A DNA stretch of 5,176 bases, taken from positions 1 to 5,176 of the forward strand of contig JBDGYE010000124.1 in NCBI GenBank assembly GCA_039584255.1. The letters run 5' to 3'. Of the stretch, positions 1 to 4,942 are shown piece after piece. Below the pieces are notes generated by a model. The model searched no databases. It had not been told where the DNA came from and saw only the letters and a list, made by a program, of their open reading frames with translations. Numbering within the stretch: position 1 is the first letter of the stretch; every line of letters begins with the position of its first letter. The DNA comes from JBDGYE01 sp039584255 (lineage in GTDB: Bacteria; Gemmatimonadota; Gemmatimonadetes; Palauibacterales; Palauibacteraceae). Made by a program: the position numbers and the translations under genes.

Positions 1-1012
1 CCCTCCCGGTGGAGTAGTACGCGTCCGTGGAGACGTTGTACGTCGTCTCGGTCACGAGATACTCGCGGCCCTGGTCACCGCGAGGGTGATCGGTCAGCTC
101 GAAGAGGTAGCCGGGGCGGATGCCGCGGGCGTTCGATTGCCCAGAGACGATCTCGTGCGATGCGTGGAGCTCCTCGATGCGGACCTTGGCGTAGGTGTCG
201 CCGTCTCCGGTCTCCTTGTATTCGCCGGGATAATCAAAGATCTCGAATTCGGAGGCCTCGTGCTGGCGCGAGATGACCGATCTCGCGAGAAGGTCCTTCT
301 TCGGCAACTCGAAGTCGAAATCGGTGTGGGCGTAGGCCCCGGGCTGGACCGTCTTCTGGGCTTGCCACGACGAGATGTATTCGAGATTGACCTTGGGGAC
401 ATCCGGGCGATAGGTGATCTGCTCGTAGCCGGGGAATGGCTCGTGGGCGTTGATCGAGTCAGCCAACACCAGGAAGTGCTTGCCGTTCTCGTGTCGGAAG
501 AAGTAGTAGATGCCCTCCTGCTCCATGAGCCGGCTGACGAAGTTGAAGGTCGTTTCGCGATACTGGACGCAGTATTCCCACTGCCGATACGAGCCCGACA
601 GCGAGTCTTCGAAGTCCGTGAACCCCGCGTCCTGAAAGATCTGCTTGATGATCTCGGGCGCCGTCATCTCCTGAAAGATCTGACAATCTGATGTGCGGGT
701 CAGGAACCACAGCCAGGGAACGAGCGTGGCCTGATACCGGGCCAGGCGGAGCTCCGACGGCGTCTGCACGAATCGGCTGACGTAGCCGTTGAAGTACCGC
801 GTCTCCTCGTTCGGCAGCTCGACCCGGAGTGTCATGTTCTGTCCGACGACGTCGTCGAAGTTGATCTCCGGATCCTCACTGAGCAGCGTCAGGTCGTAGC
901 GAAACAACCTTCCCAGGCGCTCGTTCGCTGTCATCGACTCGAACAGGAGTACGTCATCGCCCAGGGAGCTTCCCACCGCAATTTCCCTGTATTCCTGTGT
1001 GCGTTGAGCCAT
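1..1012 (-). CDS. vgrG: VgrG/TssI type VI secretion spike protein, N-terminal part (cut by window edge)
   Basis: VgrG trimers form the tip of the T6SS puncturing device, sitting on the Hcp tube and carrying effectors into target cells. I translated the minus strand from the ATG at 1012-1010; 337 codons stay open to the left edge, so the C-terminal part (OB-fold end, beta-helix needle and any effector extension) is missing. Visible family signatures are the gp27-like opening with LFRYDLTLLSED at residues 36-47, the VGQNMTLRV segment followed by YFNGYVSRF at 73-82, LARYQATLVPWLWFLTR at 90-106, and the highly typical FNFVSRLMEQEGIYYFFRHE at 156-175. The GYLFELTDHP segment at 301-310 and the EYLVTETTYNV stretch near 317-327 fit the start of the next domain. 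The start is supported by an AGAGGAG ribosome-binding sequence. GC content looks lower by eye than in the fused sheath gene. Whether it carries a toxin domain cannot be seen. The family call is very sure. Confidence 0.95.
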   Translation of the reverse strand, partial: MAQRTQEYREIAVGSSLGDDVLLFESMTANERLGRLFRYDLTLLSEDPEINFDDVVGQNMTLRVELPNEETRYFNGYVSRFVQTPSELRLARYQATLVPWLWFLTRTSDCQIFQEMTAPEIIKQIFQDAGFTDFEDSLSGSYRQWEYCVQYRETTFNFVSRLMEQEGIYYFFRHENGKHFLVLADSINAHEPFPGYEQITYRPDVPKVNLEYISSWQAQKTVQPGAYAHTDFDFELPKKDLLARSVISRQHEASEFEIFDYPGEYKETGDGDTYAKVRIEELHASHEIVSGQSNARGIRPGYLFELTDHPRGDQGREYLVTETTYNVSTDAYYSTGR

Positions 1013-1021
1013 GGATAGCTG

Positions 1022-1029
1022 TCTCCTCT
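1022..1029 (-). promoter_or_regulatory. Ribosome-binding site of vgrG
   Basis: Read on the minus strand this is AGAGGAGA. Its AGGAG core (1027-1023) ends 10 bases before the ATG at 1012, which is slightly long but acceptable spacing. It decides the vgrG start. Confidence 0.7.
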
Positions 1030-1245
1030 AGACAGGGAACCTCTGGAGCCAACGACTGGGACCGCGTGAAAGCGCCGACCCGTCCAGGCGCGACCGCCCT
1101 GGCCGCGATGCAGGCCCACAGGAGGGTCTACGACATCGCAGGCTCTGACGCGCACCGGTCCGCTGATACCGCTGATTGAGCAACCCACCGCGCTCCGGCA
1201 CCCACTTGGGGGCACGGATTGAGCCCCCCTTTCCTGCCGGGAGGC

Positions 1246-1273
1246 ATTGTAACGTATCTGCCCGGCCTTGAAA
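1246..1273 (-). promoter_or_regulatory. Possible vgrG promoter
   Basis: On the minus strand TACAAT (1251-1246) matches the -10 consensus at five of six positions. TTTCAA (1273-1268) lies 16 bases upstream but matches the -35 consensus at only three of six. It would give a leader of about 230 bases before vgrG. Such matches arise by chance, so this is weak. Confidence 0.22.
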
Positions 1274-1320
1274 GGGTAAGGAAAATGACGGGTCGGCCAC
1301 ACCCTCGGCGGCTCGACCTC

Positions 1321-1530
1321 TAGGTTCTGTCTGACGGATAAGCCGTCGGCCAAAGACGAGCGAGCAGGCCTGGTGCCACGCACAGCGAGCGCAGCGAGTC
1401 GTGCGTGTGGCGGTACGGACGGCCCGGGGTTCGCGGAGGCTCAGCACGCACGACTCGTCCGCCTGCGGTGGACTCGCTGTGCGTGGCACCCAGCCGGTCG
1501 ACGCCAGGCGGATCCGTCAGACAGAACCTA
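1321..1530. mobile_element. MITE-like inverted-repeat element with TA flanks
   Basis: The left end TAGGTTCTGTCTGACGGAT (1321-1339) is repeated as a perfect reverse complement at 1512-1530. Inside are two more perfect inverted pairs: an 18-bp pair (1372-1389 with 1473-1490) and a 13-bp pair (1395-1407 with 1445-1457). If the outer TA dinucleotides (1321-1322, 1529-1530) are a target duplication, the element proper is 206 bases, 1323-1528, beginning GGTTCTGTC and ending GACAGAACC. TA duplication with short terminal inverted repeats is known for IS630/Tc1-mariner elements and for some IS5-family groups. No transposase frame fits inside, so it would be non-autonomous and mobilised in trans. The two halves can also fold separately, because CACGCAC/GTGCGTG occurs in each half as a local hairpin. 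Alternatives are a REP/BIME-type intergenic repeat or a large transcript hairpin. The repeats are seen directly; mobility is inferred. Confidence 0.55.
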
Positions 1531-1612
1531 ATCGCGGCCTGGCCCGCAGTGTCACGGGCCAGCCCCCGCGGAGACGACGGGGTTCGGGAGAGGGTTTGGA
1601 GCCACAGCACGC

Positions 1613-2452
1613 TCAGGGCTGCTTCGCCGCGGCCTTTGCTTGCAGGTCGTACATCTTCTCGCCGATCTCGAGATGCACCGGGCTGTTCCGGCTCACGGTG
1701 TCGAGCTCCGAGAGACATGCGTCCAGCAGCGCCGTGTTCTCGGCAAGACGCTCCTTCTTGGCGGCTGAATCGCGGTCGGCGTCCCACTCCTTCCACGCCA
1801 GCTCGAATTGCCGGTACGCCTCCCGGCATCCTGCCTCCAACCACTCGACCGCCTTGTCGAAGACACGGAATGATTCCGTGTCGAGACCTTCCCCGCTGAG
1901 GCGTGTGATTTCGTCCGTGAGCGCGCCGATCCAGTCAGCGGTCTCGCTGAGATATGACTTGTGAGCCAGAACCACTTCCCCGCCCTGCTCCGCGACCCTC
2001 GCGCGGGCGGCCACGTATTCATCGACAGCGGCAAGAAAACGATCAAGGTTCCTGGAGTGCTCACTTCTCAATTCGGGTGAGACGTGTTCCGACGCCGCGT
2101 GGGCGAGCGGTGAGACACCGCTGTCGCGGTGGAGAACGTCGGAGGGCTTGCTGAGATCCCTCTGCTGTTGAGGCGTCAGCTCTCCCACTCGTATGCCCCC
2201 CTCCTTGAGTTGCTCGACCGTCTGCTTTCGAATCGCCGAGATGATCACGAGCTCCATTCGCTGCCTCGTGAGACGAAGCCTGTTCGCCGAGTCTTCGACG
2301 CGGAGCCAGAGGTCGCCGAGTTGCTGCTCCGAGCTTTCGGCCGCCGGACCCCGAGCGGATGACGCGCTCTGCTCGTCCGCGGAAAGGCCCTTGGCGCCCC
2401 GCGGTTCGCCGATGCAGCCGCTCATCGGATTCTGCACTCGACAGTTGCCCAC
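1613..2452 (-). CDS. Unrecognised helical protein, 279 residues, between T6SS genes
   Basis: I do not recognise this family. The frame starts at GTG 2452, just after an in-frame TGA (2458-2456), with an AAGGTG ribosome-binding sequence six bases upstream. An ATG at 2425 (residue 10) is the alternative but has no visible ribosome-binding site. The first ~42 residues are Gly/Ser/Ala-rich and look disordered. From about 43 the protein is charged and helix-favouring with few prolines: helices are likely at 44-86 (IISAIRKQTVEQLKEGG inside), 127-186, 192-224 (rich in Trp and acidic residues) and 225-277, ending in an Ala/Lys-rich tail. There is no signal peptide and no membrane segment, so it is probably cytoplasmic. 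The Cys residues near the N-terminus (4, 13) do not form a lipobox. It is divergent from the sheath-fusion gene and lies upstream of vgrG on the same strand, which suggests a chaperone, adaptor or structural partner for this locus, but only by position. Confidence 0.75.
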   Translation of the reverse strand: MGNCRVQNPMSGCIGEPRGAKGLSADEQSASSARGPAAESSEQQLGDLWLRVEDSANRLRLTRQRMELVIISAIRKQTVEQLKEGGIRVGELTPQQQRDLSKPSDVLHRDSGVSPLAHAASEHVSPELRSEHSRNLDRFLAAVDEYVAARARVAEQGGEVVLAHKSYLSETADWIGALTDEITRLSGEGLDTESFRVFDKAVEWLEAGCREAYRQFELAWKEWDADRDSAAKKERLAENTALLDACLSELDTVSRNSPVHLEIGEKMYDLQAKAAAKQP

Positions 2453-2458
2453 CGTTCA

Positions 2459-2464
2459 CACCTT
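2459..2464 (-). promoter_or_regulatory. Ribosome-binding site favouring the GTG start at 2452
   Basis: AAGGTG on the minus strand ends six bases before GTG 2452-2450. An in-frame TGA at 2458-2456 rules out any start further upstream. This favours the GTG over the ATG at 2425. Confidence 0.5.
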
Positions 2465-2584
2465 TGCCCGGCAGGGCCGACGGCCGGCCAGGAGGATTCA
2501 ATTCGCGGCCATTCTAAAGCAGGCCGCTCGTCCGGACCAGCCTCTGTGCCGTTCGATCATTAGAATGCGAAGGTCAAACCCAAC

Positions 2585-2592
2585 GGGAGGTG
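2585..2592 (+). promoter_or_regulatory. Ribosome-binding site of the TssB-TssC fusion gene
   Basis: GGGAGGTG contains GGAGG (2586-2590), ending six bases before ATG 2597. It fixes the start at 2597 rather than at the in-frame ATGs at 2609 or 2678, and so includes the 27-residue N-terminal extension. Confidence 0.8.
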
Positions 2593-2596
2593 GGTC

Positions 2597-4168
2597 ATGT
2601 CGGGACGGATGGAGTTCGATTACCGGTTCAGCCGACCGCAGGCGGCGCGTTCCACCCCCCGCGGCGAAGAAACGCCCATGCGGATCCTGGTCATGGGCGA
2701 CTTCAGCGGGCGGGGCGACCGCGGCGTGACCGAAGCGGGCGCCGCCCTGGCCCAGCGCCCCACCGTGTCCGTGGACGTCGACAACTTCGAGGACGTGATG
2801 AATCGCCTGACGCCCCGGCTGGAACTACCGATCGGCGGGCCGGGCGGGGCGCGGGTCTCGATCGAGCTGAACGGACTGGACGACTTTCACCCCGACGCGC
2901 TGTACGAGAGGCTCGACGTGTTTCGGGCACTCCGGAACATGCGCGGGCGCCTGTCGGACCCGGCGACCTTTGCGGAGGCGGCGGCGGAGCTGAGGCGCGA
3001 GGTGCCCCCGGCGCCCCCGGCGCCGGCTCCCGGCGCAGCAGCGGCGGATCCTGCCGAGGCGCCGCGGGAAGACGCCGGTGCATCGACGTTTGAGCGGCTC
3101 CTGGGTGGCCCGGCCGGAGAGTCGTCTCAAGCGCGGGGAGAGGCGGCGGCGCAGCACGCGGCGCAGCGGGCCGGGGTCGCGGAGCTCATCAAGCGGATCG
3201 TCGAACCCCACATCACGCCGGAGGCCGACCCGCAGCAGGAGCAGTTCGTGGCATCGATCGATGAGGCGACGGGCGAGCAGATGCGGTCGGTGCTCCACCA
3301 TCCAGCATTCCAGGCGCTGGAGTCGGCGTGGCGCGGGGTCAACTGGCTGATCACCGGGGTCGAGACCGGCGAGGCGCTGACGGTCCATCTCCTGGACGTG
3401 ACGAAGCAGGAGTTGGCCGCGGACCTCGCTTCCGCCGGCGACGATGGACAAGGCTCGGGCCTCGACCGGCTGCTCGTGGAACAGAGCGTGGGGACGCCGG
3501 GCAGCGAGCCGTGGTCTCTGCTGATCGGCCTCTACACCTTCGGGGCAGACGAGCACGACGTGGCGCTTCTGGCAGCCCTGGGGGCGATCGCCTCCCGGGC
3601 GGGCGGGCCCTTCGTGGCCGCGGCCGATCCGCGCGTCCTGGGCTGTCGCTCTCTGGTGGACACGCCCGACCCGAACGACTGGAAGCAGCGCGATGCCGAC
3701 GCCGACCGGCGTTGGCAGGCGTTGCGGCGGTGCCCGGCGGCGCCATGGATCGGGCTGGCCCTGCCTCGCCTGCTGTTGCGCCTGCCCTATGGCAGCCAGA
3801 CCGAGGCGGTCGAGCGGTTCGACTTCGAGGAGCTTTCGCCGTGGCACGACCACGAGGCGTACCTGTGGGGCAACCCCGCGCTCGGCTGCGCAATGCTCGT
3901 GGCCGCCGCATTCCAGGATCGGGGCTGGTCCATGGAGCCGGGCGATCTCCTGGATATCGATGACCTGCCGGCGCACACCTACAAGGACGCGGGCGAGTCA
4001 AAGATGAAGCCGTGCGCCGAGATCCTGCTGAGCGAGCGGGCGGGCGCGACGATCCTGGGCTGCGGTGTCATGCCGTTGCTGAGCTACCGCAACCGCAACG
4101 CGGCTCGTCTCATGCGTTTCCAGTCACTGGCCGACCCGCCGGCAGCCCTGTCCGGCCCGTGGGGGTGA
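2597..4168 (+). CDS. TssB-TssC (VipA-VipB) fusion-like T6SS sheath protein with short C-terminus
   Basis: TssB and TssC co-assemble into the cytoplasmic T6SS sheath, whose contraction fires the Hcp tube and VgrG tip. Residues 1-27 are an extension. Residues 28-136 are TssB-like: MRILVMGDFSGRG (28-40), the SVDVDNFEDVMNRLTPRLEL stretch (58-77) and DDFHPDALYERLDVFRALR (95-113). A Pro/Ala-rich linker covers about 137-160. Residues 161-523 are TssC-like: HHPAFQALESAWRGVNWLI (234-252), PWSLLIGLYTFG (305-316), PFVAAADPRVLG (338-349), IGLALPRLLLRLPYG (385-399), AYLWGNPALG (421-430) and MPLLSYRNRNAARLMRFQS (492-510). TFERLLGG at 164-171 lies where ordinary TssC has its N-terminal LL-containing, ClpV-contacting helix (inference). 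Typical TssC is about 490 residues and continues well past the last motif into a gp25-like sheath domain; here the protein stops about 13 residues after it, ending SGPWG. It converges on the next gene with two bases between the stops. It may be a specialised sheath-related component rather than the bulk subunit. Confidence 0.9.
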   Translation: MSGRMEFDYRFSRPQAARSTPRGEETPMRILVMGDFSGRGDRGVTEAGAALAQRPTVSVDVDNFEDVMNRLTPRLELPIGGPGGARVSIELNGLDDFHPDALYERLDVFRALRNMRGRLSDPATFAEAAAELRREVPPAPPAPAPGAAAADPAEAPREDAGASTFERLLGGPAGESSQARGEAAAQHAAQRAGVAELIKRIVEPHITPEADPQQEQFVASIDEATGEQMRSVLHHPAFQALESAWRGVNWLITGVETGEALTVHLLDVTKQELAADLASAGDDGQGSGLDRLLVEQSVGTPGSEPWSLLIGLYTFGADEHDVALLAALGAIASRAGGPFVAAADPRVLGCRSLVDTPDPNDWKQRDADADRRWQALRRCPAAPWIGLALPRLLLRLPYGSQTEAVERFDFEELSPWHDHEAYLWGNPALGCAMLVAAAFQDRGWSMEPGDLLDIDDLPAHTYKDAGESKMKPCAEILLSERAGATILGCGVMPLLSYRNRNAARLMRFQSLADPPAALSGPWG

Positions 4169-4175
4169 GCTCACC
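4164..4175. repeat. 12-bp palindrome containing both convergent stop codons
   Basis: GGTGAGCTCACC is a perfect palindrome. It contains the TGA of the sheath-fusion gene (4166-4168) and, on the opposite strand, the TGA of the surface-protein gene (4173-4171), with only GC between them. It has no loop or T-tract, so it is not a standard bidirectional terminator. Confidence 0.85.
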
Positions 4176-4821
4176 GGTTTCTGCGGCGCGGGCGGGTCCG
4201 GAACAACGTCGCTGCGCCAACACCCATCACCAGGATCGACATCGGCGCCGGTAGGATCCCGACGCCCAGCGGGTCCGCCTGGTCGTTCGTCGTGCGGAAA
4301 TACAGCGTCGTGACCAGCTCTTCGTCGCCGATGTCGAGGCCGGAGAGATCGATAGGAGCCGCCCACACGTCGGCCAGAGTGGGAAAGAGACCGTGCTCGT
4401 AGAAGTACACGCGGTCCACGCCGGTGTCATCGAAATCGGTTTGGAGCAGCTGCACCTCGACGGCGAAATCAGGGGTCGTCGAGATCGCATATTCACCCGC
4501 GCCGTACCGTGCTTCGAACAACACGAGGTCGAATCCCGGCAGGTTGGGTACGCCGCTCACCGACAGCGTGATCTTGACGACGGTGCCTTCATCGGCGCTG
4601 GCGTAGCCGTCGGCAATGATGGAGAAATCGCTGAACGCCTCGTTCACGTCGACCGGCTCGTCGACGATATTGAGCCAACCCCAATCCGGTCCCCCTCCAG
4701 GGGGGATGAGCATGGCGGCGATCGGGGCCTCCTGGACGTCCCAGGGACCGATGATCTCCGCTGAGGCGCACGCGCTGACCGCCAGCGCGCACACAGCGCC
4801 ACAACTCATCGACTTGTCCAT
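4171..4821 (-). CDS. Exported protein with PEP-CTERM-like (PAP) C-terminal sorting segment
   Basis: The protein is 216 residues. The N-terminus MDKSMSCGAVCALAVSACAS is a short export signal. Cleavage by signal peptidase I after ASA (residue 21) is likely; VSAC at 15-18 also fits a lipobox, so lipidation at Cys18 is an alternative. The middle (about 22-185) is acidic, Gly/Asp-rich and beta-strand-like, with GFDLVLFEARYGAGEYAIS (96-114) and APIDLSGLDIGDEELVTTLY (155-174). This resembles beta-sandwich surface proteins of planctomycetes by style, not by a proven domain. The end has PAP at 191-193, a hydrophobic stretch SILVMGVGAATLF (195-207) and an Arg-rich tail RTRPRRRNR (208-216). This is the PEP-CTERM layout, in which a helix is processed by an exosortase-type enzyme, with PAP replacing PEP. 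ATG 4821 was chosen over ATG 4809 because it gives the fuller signal; its ribosome-binding site is only a weak purine run. It has no evident link to the T6SS genes. Confidence 0.8.
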   Translation of the reverse strand: MDKSMSCGAVCALAVSACASAEIIGPWDVQEAPIAAMLIPPGGGPDWGWLNIVDEPVDVNEAFSDFSIIADGYASADEGTVVKITLSVSGVPNLPGFDLVLFEARYGAGEYAISTTPDFAVEVQLLQTDFDDTGVDRVYFYEHGLFPTLADVWAAPIDLSGLDIGDEELVTTLYFRTTNDQADPLGVGILPAPMSILVMGVGAATLFRTRPRRRNR

Positions 4822-4840
4822 ACGGTCTCTCTCTTCTCCC

Positions 4841-4860
4841 GGAGCGACACCAATCGCTCC
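4841..4860 (-). promoter_or_regulatory. Leader hairpin upstream of the surface-protein gene, between two copies of an 11-base repeat
   Basis: GGAGCGA (4841-4847) pairs perfectly with TCGCTCC (4854-4860) around a six-base loop, 19 bases before the ATG at 4821. TCTCTCTTCTC occurs on each side, at 4828-4838 and 4864-4874; on the minus strand both copies read as a purine-rich GAGAAGAGAGA. The copy nearest the start codon would be the only ribosome-binding-like sequence. The hairpin could influence mRNA stability or ribosome access; this is inference. Confidence 0.45.
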
Positions 4861-4883
4861 AAGTCTCTCTTCTCGTGAGCCCT

Positions 4884-4912
4884 AATCTAGCCCATCGCAG
4901 TGCCCCTCGCAA
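4884..4912 (-). promoter_or_regulatory. Candidate promoter of the surface-protein gene
   Basis: On the minus strand TTGCGA (4912-4907) and TAGATT (4889-4884) are spaced by exactly 17 bases. Each matches the sigma-70 hexamer at four of six positions. It lies directly after the terminator-like hairpin and would give a leader of roughly 55 bases containing the hairpin at 4841-4860. The placement is sensible; the match is moderate. Confidence 0.38.
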
Positions 4913-4942
4913 TCAAAATCCGGCCGGTTTCCCGGCCGGATT
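4911..4942 (-). terminator. Probable minus-strand intrinsic terminator with GAAA loop
   Basis: AATCCGGCCGG (4917-4927) and CCGGCCGGATT (4932-4942) form a perfect 11-bp stem. On the minus strand the four-base loop is GAAA, a very stable tetraloop, and the stem runs into ATTTTGATT, a modest T-tract. On the plus strand no T-run follows. It would end a minus-strand transcript entering from beyond the right edge, just before the candidate promoter at 4884-4912. Confidence 0.5.

Larger units (their letters stand above)
1013..1612. other. 600-base gene-free interval between the helical-protein gene and vgrG
   Basis: I see no credible gene here. Open frames exist on both strands, but they overlap each other, run through the inverted-repeat element and have Arg/Pro/Ser-rich translations of the kind GC-rich non-coding DNA gives. 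The interval holds the vgrG ribosome-binding site, a weak hairpin with a GGGGGC/GCCCCC stem at 1208-1213 and 1223-1228, a possible vgrG promoter at 1246-1273, the inverted-repeat element at 1321-1530, and an 8-bp stem (CTGGCCCG 1539-1546 with CGGGCCAG 1555-1562) 51 bases beyond the stop of the upstream minus-strand gene. Neither hairpin is followed by a T-run on the minus strand, so neither is a convincing intrinsic terminator. The interval separates two genes on the same strand that might once have been closer. Confidence 0.6.
2453..2596. promoter_or_regulatory. Divergent promoter region between the helical-protein and sheath-fusion genes
   Basis: This 144-base gap must drive both divergent genes. 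TAGAAT occurs outward-facing on both strands: on the plus strand at 2561-2566 and on the minus strand at 2516-2511. The two sit in a perfect 8-bp inverted pair (CATTCTAA 2510-2517, TTAGAATG 2560-2567). Each resembles a -10 hexamer (TATAAT, five of six). No good -35 sequence lies at the right distance for either, and I see no sigma-54 type GG-N10-GC pair. The pair could instead be a regulator-binding site, or the promoters could need an activator. Confidence 0.35.

Noticed and set aside
86..691. A 201-residue open frame on the plus strand opposite vgrG
   Set aside because: It is opposite a clear VgrG coding sequence. The Val/Leu/Asp-rich translation is the usual antisense pattern.
1208..1228. 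GGGGGC/GCCCCC hairpin as a terminator
   Set aside because: It has a six-bp stem with a nine-base loop and no T-tract on the minus strand, where the flanking genes lie; only three T's occur on the plus strand.
1170..1320. CRISPR array or tandem repeat region upstream of vgrG
   Set aside because: Only a tiny CCGCTGAT/ACCGCTGAT duplication near 1160-1177 is present; there are no regularly spaced direct repeats.
1539..1562. CTGGCCCG/CGGGCCAG stem-loop as the terminator of the helical-protein gene
   Set aside because: The position after the stop is right, but no T-run follows the stem on the minus strand, so an intrinsic terminator is not supported.
931..1844. Several overlapping open frames on both strands across the vgrG upstream gap and the inverted-repeat element
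   Set aside because: They overlap one another and adjacent genes, cross the structured repeats and show no coding character or ribosome-binding sites.
2825..3976. A 383-residue open frame on the minus strand opposite the sheath-fusion gene
   Set aside because: It lies wholly antisense to a gene with many conserved T6SS motifs. Its translation is Arg/Leu-rich without recognisable domains. Long antisense frames are expected opposite GC-rich genes.
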